A program made the translations under genes and the position numbers. Below, piece by piece: positions 1 to 5,564 of a stretch of 8,868 nt of DNA (the first letter of the stretch is position 1; each line of letters begins with the position of its first letter). The notes under the pieces were generated by a model. That model was not told the origin of the DNA, did no database searches, and saw nothing but the letters and a program-made list of their open reading frames with translations. The stretch is from assembly GCA_902572675.1 (NCBI GenBank), contig CACGGY010000041.1, positions 1-8,868 on the forward strand, given 5' to 3'. The stretch is from an uncultured Prochlorococcus sp. (GTDB lineage: Bacteria; Cyanobacteriota; Cyanobacteriia; PCC-6307; Cyanobiaceae).

Positions 1-1
1 T

Positions 2-460
2 AATGCCACAGAAAAAGATGTTTCATTGGCACATGACATAGAAGAAACTATCCCATCTATTTTGGGAAATTTTGATTTACTCTTGCAAGTATTTGATAAT
101 TTATTGGGTAATGGATTGAAGTTCAGTCCAAAAAACAGCACACTTATGATAAGGGCATATACTTGGCCAGATTCATGTCCTGCTTTCCCTCCAAGTACTA
201 ATAATGATGAAGCACCTCAATGTGAGTTAGTTTCGCCATTACCAAAAGTAAGAATTGAGATTGCCGATACAGGTTCAGGAATATCTGAAACTGATCAAGA
301 GAAGATATTTGATCGTTTTTATAGAGTAGAGAATGCTGTTCATACTGAGCAAGGAACAGGTTTAGGTCTATCTATAGTGAGAGGAATAATTGAAAAACAT
401 GGTGGGGAGATTCGTATGGCTAGTGAATTAGGGTTGGAACAACCTTTTGGTTTGATTTAG
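2..460 (+). CDS. nblS: Sensor histidine kinase NblS/Hik33-type, 3' part (partial; frameshifted near its end)
   Basis: The reading frame is open from the first full codon of the window, so the gene starts upstream; the ATG at 26 is internal. What is visible is the catalytic ATPase domain of a two-component kinase: N box (NLLGNGLKFS), G1 box (DTGSGIS), F box (KIFDRFYR) and G2 box (GTGLGLSIV). Between N and G1 boxes lies a Pro-rich stretch (WPDSCPAFPP ... CELVSPLPKVRIEI), which I recognise from cyanobacterial NblS/DspA/Hik33, the membrane kinase that signals high light, cold and nutrient stress to RpaB-type regulators. The stop at 458-460 is premature: the usual ending continues in the next frame (separate entry). 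It converges on kaiC, with nine bases between the restored stop and the kaiC stop. The clock kinase SasA is the main alternative; its diagnostic N-terminal KaiB-like domain would be outside the window. Kinase identity is secure, the NblS assignment fairly likely. Confidence 0.8.
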   Translation, partial: NATEKDVSLAHDIEETIPSILGNFDLLLQVFDNLLGNGLKFSPKNSTLMIRAYTWPDSCPAFPPSTNNDEAPQCELVSPLPKVRIEIADTGSGISETDQEKIFDRFYRVENAVHTEQGTGLGLSIVRGIIEKHGGEIRMASELGLEQPFGLI

Positions 461-552
461 CTTTGGCACAATCTGATAAAGATGAATTATTAACAAAAGC
501 TATTAACAACGCAGACGCTTTCTCAGGTTCTGAAATTAGTGAAATTATTTAA
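433..552 (+). pseudogene. Frameshifted C-terminal tail of the nblS-like kinase
   Basis: After GGG at 431-433 the kinase continues in frame 1 instead of frame 2. There it reads GVGTTFWFDLAL, the expected close of the ATPase domain, then a polar tail (AQSDKDELLTKAINNADAF...) ending at TAA 550-552. One extra G in the run at 431-433 would join both parts into one protein, so a single base appears to be missing. The tail reads as normal coding sequence without decay, so a recent mutation or a sequencing/assembly error is more likely than an old pseudogene. It has no plausible start of its own and is not a separate gene. Confidence 0.75.
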
Positions 553-561
553 ATAAAATGA

Positions 562-2091
562 CTAATTATTATCTAATCCTTTAAAAACATTTTGAACATT
601 TTGTTCAGGAACGACTCTATGTGGAGCACCACTAAATATCTGTTCAAAGTTAGAGAAAGAATCTTTTATTTCAGGACCTCGATTAGTTATTATGAATTCT
701 CTTATTCGTTTATCATGCCATGAACCCCTCATTTTAAAAACGTTTAAAGCTCTAGCCATCTCCCCTTTTATTTCTACATATTGGAGTAATAATATAGTAT
801 CTGTAATAGTTGAGATGTGAGAGTCAGTTATAGAATGGCTTCCCATAAATTCTTCTGCAGTATTAGTAAAAAAGCCAGCTATCTCCTCTTGTTTTGTATA
901 ACCAGTAACCGCAATTACAAACTGTCTAAATGCGTTCAAGCTTACACCTCTGGCCAATGCAGACAGAGAATCTATTGCCATTCTCTTTGGTTTAAATTGA
1001 TTTATTTGAGTTTTTATGATTTGCAAATGATCCTCTAAACCGGTTGACTCTGGATATGCACAAATAATTTTCAATAAACCATCACTTTCCATTTTTTCAA
1101 AGTCTATTCCCCAGCTAGTGGCATTCCTTAGCAATTGAGCCCTAGATTCTTCATATGCAAAAAGTATTGCTCTCTCATTATTGCTATAAGCATCTTCTAC
1201 AAATTTTGATACAAGCATTGTCTTACCTGTACCAGTGGCTCCGGTGGCGAGAATAATTGAATCTTGAAAATAACCTCCTCCACACATATCGTCAAGATCT
1301 TTAACTCCAGAACTAATTCTAATATTTGAAGATCTTTGAGTAAGTCTCATTGCTCCAAGGGCAAACACACTTATACCGTCTGTACCCATTGTAAATGGAT
1401 ATTCGCCTTTCATATGTACAGTACCTCTTAATTTTAAAACTTCTAAAGTTCTTCTTCTCTTCTCAGACTCTAGAACATTTCTTAATAAAACAACATTATC
1501 AGAAACAAATTCTTCTACTCCGTATCTTGCAATAGGTCCGTAATCATCTACCCTTTCAGTAGTCATAACTGTTGTTACTCCTATTTCCTTTAATCTTGCT
1601 ATTAATCTGAAAATCTCTCTTCTAACAACATAAATGGCGTCATATTGCTGAAAAACTGCAGTTATTGAATCTATTGCAACTCTTTTAGCTTTGTATTTTC
1701 TTATTGCGTAGCTAATTCTTTCAATTAGACCAGATAAGTCAAAGTTGCCCGCTACATCTTGACCATCAGGATCAGGAGAAGCGTCCAAAATAAATAGCTT
1801 ATTTTGATCAATTAATTCTTGTAAATCCCATCCGAAGCTAGCAGCGTTTCTTATTATATCCAAAGGGGACTCTTCAAAAGTAACGAAGATTCCGGGCTCA
1901 TCAAAATTGCAAATTCCATGATGTAGGTATTGAAGCGAAAAGACAGTTTTACCAGTCCCTGAAGTACCACTAACGAGTGTACTTCTAGATATGGGTAAAC
2001 CCCCTCTGCAAACATCATCAAAACCTTCTATCCCTGTAGGCAGTTTTTGTACTTGCATTTTATTTGATTTCTCAAATTTCTTATCTTTCAT
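562..2091 (-). CDS. kaiC: Circadian clock ATPase/autokinase KaiC
   Basis: KaiC is the core clock protein, a double-RecA hexamer that hydrolyses ATP and autophosphorylates in a daily rhythm. Both halves are intact. CI has Walker A GTSGTGKT at residues 42-49 and the catalytic Glu pair E73-E74 (TFEES). CII has Walker A GATGTGKT at 284-291 and E314-E315 (YEES). The phosphosite segment ITDSHISTITDT gives T422, S427 and T428, equivalent to T426, S431 and T432 of Synechococcus elongatus (constant offset of four). Length is 509 residues against 519 there; the shortfall is at the extreme N terminus and in the C-terminal tail, the part that KaiA binds. The chosen start gives MKDKKFEKSN..., with a second Met at 12 as a possible alternative; neither has a strong Shine-Dalgarno. 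It lies 72 bases after kaiB on the same strand and is probably cotranscribed with it. Confidence 0.98.
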   Translation of the reverse strand: MKDKKFEKSNKMQVQKLPTGIEGFDDVCRGGLPISRSTLVSGTSGTGKTVFSLQYLHHGICNFDEPGIFVTFEESPLDIIRNAASFGWDLQELIDQNKLFILDASPDPDGQDVAGNFDLSGLIERISYAIRKYKAKRVAIDSITAVFQQYDAIYVVRREIFRLIARLKEIGVTTVMTTERVDDYGPIARYGVEEFVSDNVVLLRNVLESEKRRRTLEVLKLRGTVHMKGEYPFTMGTDGISVFALGAMRLTQRSSNIRISSGVKDLDDMCGGGYFQDSIILATGATGTGKTMLVSKFVEDAYSNNERAILFAYEESRAQLLRNATSWGIDFEKMESDGLLKIICAYPESTGLEDHLQIIKTQINQFKPKRMAIDSLSALARGVSLNAFRQFVIAVTGYTKQEEIAGFFTNTAEEFMGSHSITDSHISTITDTILLLQYVEIKGEMARALNVFKMRGSWHDKRIREFIITNRGPEIKDSFSNFEQIFSGAPHRVVPEQNVQNVFKGLDNN

Positions 2092-2105
2092 AGTTTTGCA
2101 ATAAA

Positions 2106-2156
2106 GAAACTTAAATTAAAAATAAAAATGAAACTTATTTTTATTATAAAAGTTTC
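2106..2156 (-). repeat. kaiB-kaiC intercistronic heptamer repeat and hairpin
   Basis: In the 72-base spacer between kaiB and kaiC the heptamer GAAACTT occurs on the plus strand at 2106-2112 and 2130-2136, and its exact complement AAGTTTC at 2150-2156. In the kaiB-kaiC transcript the last two form a 7-bp stem with a 13-base loop, starting eight bases after the kaiB stop and followed by a U-rich run (ATTTTTATTTTT). This resembles a weak, AT-rich attenuator or an mRNA end-protecting hairpin. The repeat is seen directly; any function is inference, and chance is possible in DNA this AT-rich. Confidence 0.35.
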
Positions 2157-2163
2157 CTATATG

Positions 2164-2481
2164 TTATTTATCTCCACTATATTCAGTTTCAGTTAATTCA
2201 TCAAAAAGTAGATCTAAACCGATTAAAACTTTTTCTCTATCAGAAAGGTCACCAATAATTCTTCTAACAGGTGGAGGTAAAATTTTAGCTAAAGTTGGGG
2301 TAGCTAAAATCTTATCTTCCTCTGCAAGTTGTGGTTGCTTTAAAACATCAATAACTTTCAATGCATAAACTCCTTTGAATTCATTTTCTAAAATCTCCCT
2401 TAGAGTATTTAAAGCTCTCATTGAATTAGGAGTATTACCAGCAACATAAAGTTTTAAGATATAAGTTTTTCTTGCTGCCAT
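2164..2481 (-). CDS. kaiB: Circadian clock protein KaiB
   Basis: KaiB is the small fold-switching clock protein that binds the CI ring of phosphorylated KaiC and triggers its dephosphorylation phase. At 105 residues it is of normal length and matches the family throughout: RKTYILKLYVAGNTPNS near the N terminus, the core YALKVIDVLKQPQLAEEDKI, ATPTLAKILPPPVRRIIGDL, and the DLSDREKVLIGLDLL segment involved in the fold switch, then a short acidic tail. The start is supported by a GAGGAA ribosome-binding site eight bases upstream. It is the first gene of a kaiB-kaiC unit. No kaiA lies upstream: the next gene, rplU, is divergent and starts 143 bases away, as in Prochlorococcus. Confidence 0.98.
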   Translation of the reverse strand: MAARKTYILKLYVAGNTPNSMRALNTLREILENEFKGVYALKVIDVLKQPQLAEEDKILATPTLAKILPPPVRRIIGDLSDREKVLIGLDLLFDELTETEYSGDK

Positions 2482-2489
2482 TGTATTGG

Positions 2490-2495
2490 TTCCTC
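2490..2495 (-). promoter_or_regulatory. Shine-Dalgarno of kaiB
   Basis: On the minus strand GAGGAA lies eight bases before the kaiB ATG. It is one of the few clear Shine-Dalgarno sequences in this window, since rplU, rpmA, truB and kaiC lack one. It fixes the kaiB start and may give kaiB stronger translation than kaiC. Confidence 0.7.
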
Positions 2496-2531
2496 AGTTT
2501 GATATGAAAAGATTAAAAAAACCCTTGACTT

Positions 2532-2560
2532 ATTACACTACAAAATAAGAAAATAGACAA
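2532..2560 (-). promoter_or_regulatory. Candidate sigma-70-type promoter of kaiB-kaiC
   Basis: On the minus strand TTGTCT (2555-2560) and TGTAAT (2532-2537) are separated by exactly 17 bases. The -10 matches the consensus at five of six positions and the -35 at four of six. Transcription would begin near 2525, leaving about 43 bases of leader before the kaiB ATG. It is the best promoter-like pair found in the spacer. This is a consensus match only. Confidence 0.45.
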
Positions 2561-2570
2561 ACCTTTACGA

Positions 2571-2600
2571 TTGCTCGTTAGGCTTAATCAAATATATATT
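2571..2600 (+). promoter_or_regulatory. Possible promoter of rplU-rpmA
   Basis: TTGCTC (2571-2576) is followed after 18 bases by TATATT (2595-2600), a five-of-six match to the -10 consensus, just ahead of rplU. The -35 is poor. A second option is TTGACT (2525-2530) with the weak GAAAAT at 2549-2554. The TATATT copy sits inside the palindrome at 2578-2609, so that palindrome could be an operator. I cannot decide between the two pairs from sequence alone. Confidence 0.25.
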
Positions 2601-2609
2601 TGAGCCTAA
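2578..2609. repeat. Palindrome in the rplU leader region (operator or RNA hairpin)
   Basis: TTAGGCT at 2578-2584 is the exact inverted complement of AGCCTAA at 2603-2609. Between them is TAAT and then CAAATATATATTTG, itself a perfect 14-base palindrome (2589-2602). Together they form a 14-bp interrupted stem with a four-base bulge on one side. It ends 15 bases before the rplU ATG, which has no recognisable Shine-Dalgarno. It could be a DNA operator over the promoter or a 5' leader hairpin controlling L21 translation. Its presence is directly seen; its role is inferred. Confidence 0.55.
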
Positions 2610-2624
2610 TAGCGTCCCCAAGAT

Positions 2625-3065
2625 ATGGCAAATTCTAAAAACTCCCCAGACAATTCTGCTAAAACTAATGAATTGTACGCAATAGCGGAAACTTCAGGTC
2701 AACAATTTTGGTTCGAAGTTGACAGATACTATGATATAGATAGATTAAATGCAAAGGAGAAAGATAAGATAACACTAGAAAAAGTTTTACTTTTAAAGGA
2801 CAAAAACTCTATAACTATTGGTAAACCTTACATTAAAGATGCAAAAATTGAATTAGAAGTTGTTTCGCATAAAAGAGATAAGAAAATTCTTGTATACAAG
2901 ATGCGTCCCAAAAAAAAGACGAGAAGAAAAATGGGTCATAGACAAGAACTCACAAGAGTTATGGTAAGATCTATATCAATAGGTAAAAGTTCCGTTAAGC
3001 CTTCTTCTAAAAAAGAGTCTGTCAAAAAGGAAACTAAACCAAAATCTGAAAAATCTACTAATTAA
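2625..3065 (+). CDS. rplU: 50S ribosomal protein L21
   Basis: L21 binds 23S rRNA in the large subunit. The conserved core runs from about residue 16 (LYAIAETSGQQFWFEVDRYYDIDRL) through VLLLKDKNSITIGKPYI to KKTRRKMGHRQELTRVMVRSI near 117. The protein has 146 residues, against about 103 in E. coli; the extra length is a polar 15-residue N-terminal extension and a Lys/Ser-rich tail of about 28 residues, likely disordered and RNA-contacting, as often seen in cyanobacteria. No Shine-Dalgarno precedes the ATG. It forms an operon with rpmA nine bases downstream and is divergent from kaiB. Confidence 0.97.
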   Translation: MANSKNSPDNSAKTNELYAIAETSGQQFWFEVDRYYDIDRLNAKEKDKITLEKVLLLKDKNSITIGKPYIKDAKIELEVVSHKRDKKILVYKMRPKKKTRRKMGHRQELTRVMVRSISIGKSSVKPSSKKESVKKETKPKSEKSTN

Positions 3066-3074
3066 AAATCTCTA

Positions 3075-3335
3075 ATGGCACATAAAAAAGGAACAGGTTC
3101 AACAAGAAACGGAAGAGATTCAAACTCCAAAAGATTGGGAGTAAAAGCTTATGGTGGACAAAAAGTTACTGCTGGATCAATTTTAATTCGCCAAAGAGGT
3201 ACATCTTTTTTGCCAGGAATTAACGTTGGGCAAGGCAAAGATGATACTCTTTTTGCACTTAAAGAAGGAACAGTAAGTTTCGAAAGCATAAAAAGAAATT
3301 TAAGAAATAGAAAAAGAGTTAATATAGTTATCTGA
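3075..3335 (+). CDS. rpmA: 50S ribosomal protein L27
   Basis: L27 reaches towards the peptidyl-transferase centre with its N terminus and helps position tRNA. The 86-residue protein is full length. It begins MAHKKGTGSTRNGRDSNSKRLGVK and continues with GGQKVTAGSILIRQRGT and the GINVGQGKDDTLFAL core. It starts directly with the MAHKKG form, so there is no cleavable N-terminal extension of the Firmicutes type. It follows rplU by nine bases in the usual rplU-rpmA pair. Its stop codon overlaps the 3' end of the opposing methyltransferase gene by eight bases. Confidence 0.98.
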   Translation: MAHKKGTGSTRNGRDSNSKRLGVKAYGGQKVTAGSILIRQRGTSFLPGINVGQGKDDTLFALKEGTVSFESIKRNLRNRKRVNIVI

Positions 3336-4101
3336 TTTTCTTATAAGCTCTTGTTGTTATAAGAATAGGATGAAAAACTTCTAAAAAATTTGATTGAAGT
3401 GTTTTAAAAAAACTCTCAACAATTTGAGTATCATCAATATGGAAAGGATATTCATTGTTTTCTCCTTTATAAAAATACCAATTAAATAAGGCGATCGAAT
3501 TGGGATTCATAATCTCATTGAAAATCTCTATTTGAGAAGCTGGGTCAGCAAGATGTTCCAAAACATCAAGACAAACTACAGTATCAAATTTAGATATTTG
3601 TGTGTCTTTAATAGTTTCGCAAAAAGCAAGCTTTTTTTCGACTCCTAATTCATTAGCCCTATATTCCACAAAATTTCTATTTGTTTCATTAATATCCACA
3701 AAAAAAACTTTCTCTACTGTTGATGACATAGCATTCGCTAAAGCATGCGTTCCAATACCTCCTCCAAAATCTAAAACCAAATCTCTAGAAAAACTCTGCT
3801 GCAGTTTTAAGGTATCAGCTATATAATCTTTGCTTGTGATATGCCAAGCAGCTAAATCTGCTACATGGCGATCTCCAACAATCTGACTATAAAAATCTGA
3901 AACATCACTTAAAACATCTCCAGGATGTGAATTGGCCAAATTCATTTTTGCATCTGCAAGGAATTCATCTAAATCAGATTCTTTCATGGAGAAGAAACCC
4001 ATTAAATGTGATTTCAAATTAAAGGCATTATCTAGAAACTCTTTTAAAATAGAATTATTATTTTTCAATTTCTTACTTTTAATTTGCAATACAAAAATCA
4101 T
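3328..4101 (-). CDS. Class I SAM-dependent methyltransferase, substrate unknown
   Basis: The protein (257 residues) has a Rossmann-type methyltransferase fold. SAM-binding motif I is VLDFGGGIG at residues 109-117. The acidic residue ending strand 2 is D136 (VFFVDINETNR), and motif IV is FDTVVCLDVLEHL at 172-184, typical of the Methyltransf_11/12 (UbiE-like) group. The C-terminal part contains FNWYFYKGENNEYPFHID, which may shape the substrate site. The first 100 residues are helical-looking and not recognised. The start is uncertain: Met1, Met34 and Met39 are in frame and none has a clear Shine-Dalgarno. It runs opposite to rpmA (tail-to-tail, eight-base overlap) and to truB (head-to-head, 43-base gap), so it belongs to neither operon. 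Substrate cannot be told from sequence. Confidence 0.85.
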   Translation of the reverse strand: MIFVLQIKSKKLKNNNSILKEFLDNAFNLKSHLMGFFSMKESDLDEFLADAKMNLANSHPGDVLSDVSDFYSQIVGDRHVADLAAWHITSKDYIADTLKLQQSFSRDLVLDFGGGIGTHALANAMSSTVEKVFFVDINETNRNFVEYRANELGVEKKLAFCETIKDTQISKFDTVVCLDVLEHLADPASQIEIFNEIMNPNSIALFNWYFYKGENNEYPFHIDDTQIVESFFKTLQSNFLEVFHPILITTRAYKKIR

Positions 4102-4144
4102 AAGATGTTAATAAATCTTTCTCAAAGTATTCTTAATATTAAAA

Positions 4145-5062
4145 ATGGAAACTAAAGATGGATTCTTAGTAGTTAATAAAGATAAAGGTTGTACCTCTCA
4201 TGATTGCGTTAGACAAATAAGAAAGTTACTAAATACCAAAAAAGTTGGTCATACTGGAACTCTTGATCCAGAGGTTACAGGAACATTACCAATTGCAATT
4301 GGCAGTGCTACAAGATTTATTCAATATCTTCCTCAAGGAAAAACTTACATAGGACAAATTAAATTAGGTATTAGAACAAGAACTGATGATATTCACGGCG
4401 AAATTATTAATCACAAAGATTGGCCCAGGATTACTGATGAGCAATTAAATCAATATTTAGACAACTTCAGAGGAATAATTAAACAAATTCCTCCAAAAGT
4501 ATCTAGTGTGCACGTAAATGGTGAAAGAGCATATAAAAAATCTTTTAAGAATGAAAATTTTGAATTAGCCCCAAGAGAAGTAATAATAGATGAACTTACT
4601 TTAATGAAGTGGGATCAAATAAACGGAATTATAGAAATAAAAATAAAATGTTCCGCAGGTACATACATAAGGTCAATTGCTAGAGACTTAGGCCAAATTC
4701 TCAATTCGGAGGGTTGTCTCTTACAACTAAAAAGAATTTCAGCTTGTGGCTTTCATGAACAAAACTCTATAAAAATATCGGAGATTAAAAAAGACAATAA
4801 TAAAACTACAAATCTTATCATTCCAACAATTTCTGCTCTTAATCACATCTCAACATTAGTCTTAAATAAAGAAGAAGAAATACATTTTTGGCAAACTGGA
4901 AGAACAATTAAAGTTGATATTAATTTATTAGATAAAAGCAAAACTTTTGATTACAAACAACCCATTAAGGTATTAGATAAAAGGAAAATACTTCTTGGAA
5001 TAGGCTTTTTAAATAAAGAACAATTTACAATAAGTCCAAAATTGGTTCTTAATGCGAAATAA
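4145..5062 (+). CDS. truB: tRNA pseudouridine(55) synthase TruB
   Basis: TruB converts U55 in the T-loop of nearly all tRNAs to pseudouridine. The 305-residue protein starts close to the first family motif (GFLVVNKDKGCTSHDCV). The catalytic motif is GHTGTLDPEVTGTLPIAIG with catalytic Asp D41. The active-site Tyr is Y68 (KTYIGQIKLG), and motif III is GTYIRSIARDLG from residue 172. PPKVSSVHVNGERAY (116-130) is the usual substrate-binding loop. The C-terminal 80 residues are a poorly conserved, Lys-rich tail in the position of the RNA-binding extension. The ATG has no Shine-Dalgarno. The stop is one base from that of the converging spoIID-like gene, with no terminator hairpin visible between them. 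Confidence 0.97.
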   Translation: METKDGFLVVNKDKGCTSHDCVRQIRKLLNTKKVGHTGTLDPEVTGTLPIAIGSATRFIQYLPQGKTYIGQIKLGIRTRTDDIHGEIINHKDWPRITDEQLNQYLDNFRGIIKQIPPKVSSVHVNGERAYKKSFKNENFELAPREVIIDELTLMKWDQINGIIEIKIKCSAGTYIRSIARDLGQILNSEGCLLQLKRISACGFHEQNSIKISEIKKDNNKTTNLIIPTISALNHISTLVLNKEEEIHFWQTGRTIKVDINLLDKSKTFDYKQPIKVLDKRKILLGIGFLNKEQFTISPKLVLNAK

Positions 5063-5063
5063 T

Positions 5064-5564
5064 TTATAAAAAATATTTTTTAAAAGGTTTTATTTCAACT
5101 CCCTTATAAAAATGTTGCAAGATAGCTTTTGCTTTATCTCCCCTTTTCGCCATATATTTAGCACCCCATTGACTCATTCCGACACCATGGCCAGATCCAT
5201 ATCCCGAAACAACTAAAATCTTTTCCGAAGATGATGATGAATTTAAAGAATTTCTAGGAATTAATAAACTTTGTCCTATATTTATTAATGATGAATTTTT
5301 AATATTATTTAAAGCAACTATTGCCTCCACACTTACTCCATATTCGCCGGCTATCAGTATCAATGAATCTCCAACTCGAACAATATGAGTAAGAGGTTTA
5401 TTTTCTATTAAATTTGATGACAATAATTTAGGGCTATCATTATTAGATTTAGTCTCATTATCATCAATAAATTTAAATCTTACTAATGTACTTTTAAGGT
5501 TCATTTTTTTTCGAATATCGACTCCTGAAAATTGATCAGTTCCAAATTGACCATATATTCTCAC
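5064..5564 (-). CDS. SpoIID/LytB-like protein, C-terminal fragment with LysM module (frameshift-separated)
   Basis: This 166-residue frame continues the upstream fragment after a one-base shift; its ATG is an internal Met codon rather than a real start. It begins with the end of the first SpoIID segment (GVDIRKKMNLKSTLVRF). Next comes a LysM-type peptidoglycan-binding module at about residues 59-103 (THIVRVGDSLILIAGEYGVS ... LNNI ... INIGQSLLIP). A Ser-rich linker leads to the closing SpoIID motif GYGSGHGVGMSQWGAKYMAKRGDKA...ILQHFYKGV. The family normally runs from the VR..L.LKS..F segment straight into the GHGVGMSQ motif, so the LysM appears inserted in the domain. With the frame repaired the whole protein would be about 460 residues. 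It has no Shine-Dalgarno or signal peptide of its own, so an independent product is unlikely. Confidence 0.75.
   Translation of the reverse strand: MRIYGQFGTDQFSGVDIRKKMNLKSTLVRFKFIDDNETKSNNDSPKLLSSNLIENKPLTHIVRVGDSLILIAGEYGVSVEAIVALNNIKNSSLINIGQSLLIPRNSLNSSSSSEKILVVSGYGSGHGVGMSQWGAKYMAKRGDKAKAILQHFYKGVEIKPFKKYFL

Noticed and set aside
817..1038. 73-codon open frame on the plus strand inside kaiC
   Set aside because: It is antisense to a fully conserved part of kaiC, and its product has no recognisable motif and no start signal.
2482..2624. Possible kaiA remnant between kaiB and rplU
   Set aside because: No stretch on either strand reads as KaiA-like peptide; the spacer is better explained by promoters and the palindrome.
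3339..3364. 8-bp inverted repeat TCTTATAA/TTATAAGA just after rpmA, as a terminator
   Set aside because: The stem has only one G-C pair and no T-tract follows it; it is too weak to call a terminator.
3602..3826. 74-codon open frame on the plus strand inside the methyltransferase gene
   Set aside because: It is antisense to the SAM-binding region, whose motifs are intact; the product looks random.
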